64,000 nt of DNA, from assembly GCA_046290675.1 (NCBI GenBank), contig JBKAHA010000002.1:186001-250000 (forward strand), given 5' to 3'. Shown in pieces: positions 62,445-64,000 of this stretch (the first letter of the stretch is position 1; each line of letters begins with the position of its first letter). The position numbers and the translations under genes were made by a program. Source of the DNA: Aureliella sp046290675 (lineage in GTDB: Bacteria > Planctomycetota > Planctomycetia > Pirellulales > Pirellulaceae). The notes beneath the pieces are model-generated. The model was not told the origin of the DNA. It made no database searches and saw only the letters and a list, made by a program, of their open reading frames with translations.

Positions 62445-64000
62445 TGGCTTCAACTAGCGAGTCGAGGACGACTTCGAAAGGTACATGTCCGCAGCAACCG
62501 TAGAGCGGATCGCGAGTTAATCGTGCGCGGATCATCTTTGGCGAGGACAGTCCGCACAGGAATTTAGCTTGCTGCCGCGGGTCGGCCAGAACGGTCGCGT
62601 GCTTCTTGCAAACCTCGGCCAATCCCCTGAGGGCGGAATCCCCAAGTCGGTGTTCTTGCGTGTCCCGAGGAGCTTGCATCGCATTTCCTTCGCAGACGCT
62701 GCAGTGGCCGCATGGATCGGTGAGCGTCTGACCAAAATGGCTCGATAGCGCTCCGCTCTGGCAGGTTGGCGAGAACATCAATTCATAGAGTTCGTTGGTG
62801 CGAGTGAGTTCACCTAGTTCGCGGCTCAGTGAATATTCGTAGAGCTCTTGAGTCAGTTCTTCGATATCGGCGATCGGTTTCAGCTTGCGGTATCCGTGGA
62901 CAAGGCCGCTTGCCTTTAGTTCGAGCCATCCCTGCTCTGCAAAGTAATCCAGCATGCTAACGATGCGGTGGCGTTCGCATTTAAGTCGTTCCGCTGCGTG
63001 TGCCAGTTTGATCTCGAACCAGATTTTCTTTTTGACTGCCAGCGAGAGCACGTTCGATGCGAAGACACGGCGTTCGCCCTCGAATTGCTTGAGGATTTGG
63101 GTCGACGGAACTTTGGGTTTGAACTGGTACGCGTCGTAGCGTGGTGCTGTCGCTTCGAGCAAGCCGTTTAGCTCAAGGTGTGTGAAGAGCGTCCGGACGA
63201 CTGTGTCGCGAATGTCCGCTTCGTACGCAAGCGAGTAGTAGCTAACGAAGAACTCTTCGGGTTGGCCAACCAAGAATTCAGTGAATCGCTGCAGCGAAGG
63301 CAAGCCAGGGGTGTCACCATAGGAGAAGTTATCCAACACGATTCGGTCTTCGGGCACAAGCATCGTTTCGCATACCGCATCGTCTCCGTCTCTACCTGCC
63401 CTCCCAATCTCCTGGGCGAGGTTCTCGATCGACTTTGATGGGTTGTAGTGATAGATCGCACGAATGTTGGATTTGTCGATGCCCATTCCAAAAGCGATGG
63501 TCGCTACCACCGTCGCGTCATTCGATTCCATAAACCAGTCTTGAATCTCGGCTCGTTCTTCGGCCGATAGTCCCGCGTGGTAGGCTCGACAGTTAATCTC
63601 GTGTGTCTGGAGTGCTTCGGCGACCTTCTCTGCCGTTTTTTGCAACGAAACGTAGACGAGGGTTGGCTGAGGCGGAGCTTCCGTGATTCGGGAAGCAAGC
63701 GTCTCGTCGCGAGTGGCTGTGTCGCACAACGTGAATCGGAGTGCGAGGTTGGAGCGATAGAACACGGTCTGCACTGCGTCTTCCGTCGCTATGGAAAAAC
63801 CGTCCCGAATGTCATCTAAAACTGCTGGCGTCGCAGTCGCAGTCAGCGCGAGTACCCTTTCGACGTCGAGCTCACGAGCCGTTTTGGCGAGCTTCAGGTA
63901 ATCAGGGCGGAAGTTGTGACCCCATTGGCTGATGCAATGGGCTTCGTCAATGGCGAACATCGATATTCTGATTTCGGAAATGAACTGTCGAAATCTCTCA
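62434..64000 (-). CDS. RecQ-family ATP-dependent DNA helicase (N-terminus beyond window)
   Basis: The reading frame is open to the end of the window, so only the last 522 residues are seen; the Walker A motif and start lie outside. Visible motifs are II MFAIDEAHCISQWGHNFRPD, III VLALTATATPAVL, IV LVYVSLQKTAEKVAE, V VVATIAFGMGIDKSNIRAI and VI AQEIGRAGRDGD. A zinc-binding cysteine set follows (C-x16-17-C-x2-C-x2-C, CGHCSVC). Beyond this is an extra, winged-helix-like and C-terminal region. No HRDC domain is visible. RecQ helicases unwind forked and recombining DNA and work with RecJ, which is encoded nearby on the same strand. RecQ itself is the likely identity; a RecQ-like paralogue cannot be excluded. 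Confidence 0.93.
   Translation of the reverse strand, partial: ERFRQFISEIRISMFAIDEAHCISQWGHNFRPDYLKLAKTARELDVERVLALTATATPAVLDDIRDGFSIATEDAVQTVFYRSNLALRFTLCDTATRDETLASRITEAPPQPTLVYVSLQKTAEKVAEALQTHEINCRAYHAGLSAEERAEIQDWFMESNDATVVATIAFGMGIDKSNIRAIYHYNPSKSIENLAQEIGRAGRDGDDAVCETMLVPEDRIVLDNFSYGDTPGLPSLQRFTEFLVGQPEEFFVSYYSLAYEADIRDTVVRTLFTHLELNGLLEATAPRYDAYQFKPKVPSTQILKQFEGERRVFASNVLSLAVKKKIWFEIKLAHAAERLKCERHRIVSMLDYFAEQGWLELKASGLVHGYRKLKPIADIEELTQELYEYSLSRELGELTRTNELYELMFSPTCQSGALSSHFGQTLTDPCGHCSVCEGNAMQAPRDTQEHRLGDSALRGLAEVCKKHATVLADPRQQAKFLCGLSSPKMIRARLTRDPLYGCCGHVPFEVVLDSLVEANVG

Overview
The window looks like a piece of a Planctomycetota chromosome, most likely from the Pirellulaceae. This is an inference from gene content: secreted PQQ-type beta-propellers, a formylglycine sulfatase, very large secreted proteins of unknown role, a YdjY-domain protein, and RND, MoxR and SpoIIM genes, mixed with a standard bacterial translation core. 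I see no rRNA, CRISPR array, phage or insertion sequence. Genes lie on both strands in short runs. Many have a better start inside the longest open frame, usually a Met just before a signal peptide or a conserved domain.

Layout. 1-9.2 kb (minus): a DUF218 protein, an RND/MMPL exporter, and a zinc-type dehydrogenase directly behind a 1439-residue secreted protein with a glycosidase-like barrel. 9.4-19.2 kb: a type II secretion F-type membrane protein, EpmA (lysylates EF-P), a 1084-residue secreted YCF48/CBM9-like protein, a HEAT protein, a DNase I-fold phosphoesterase, a shortened PII protein, a fructosamine-kinase-like protein and a phosphopantetheinyl transferase. 19.4-27.6 kb (plus): a seven-gene envelope cluster, RDD - SpoIIM - polytopic membrane protein - DUF4129 - DUF4350 lipoprotein - MoxR ATPase - DUF58.

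27.7-33.8 kb (minus) is the translation/secretion block. In transcription order it reads tRNA-Thr(TGT), tRNA-Tyr(GTA), tRNA-Gly(TCC), tRNA-Thr(GGT), tuf, terminator, tRNA-Trp, secE, nusG, rplK, rplA, rplJ, rplL, terminator. The four tRNAs before tuf have the order and anticodons of the E. coli tufB operon. rpoBC does not follow rplL; a strong terminator and a convergent gene do.

34-46 kb holds an MFS carrier, YggS, an unknown 648-residue protein, a YdjY protein, a sulfatase, an inositol-monophosphatase-like enzyme, a lone MacB/LolD-like ABC ATPase, two small secreted or membrane proteins, a 17-codon ORF followed by a strong terminator, and a flavodoxin-fold protein. 46-57 kb (mostly minus) has a YjhG/YagF-type sugar-acid dehydratase and four secreted PQQ-type beta-propellers. 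57-64 kb holds recJ, a plus-strand dehydrogenase - sugar isomerase - DeoC aldolase run, and a recQ-type helicase cut by the window end.

Several short perfect or near-perfect tandem duplications (8-16 bp units) sit at gene ends or between genes. Nothing here is an obvious new defence or mobile system. The most interesting items are the envelope cluster, the propeller array, the small transcript near 45 kb and the rewired tuf-rplL block.
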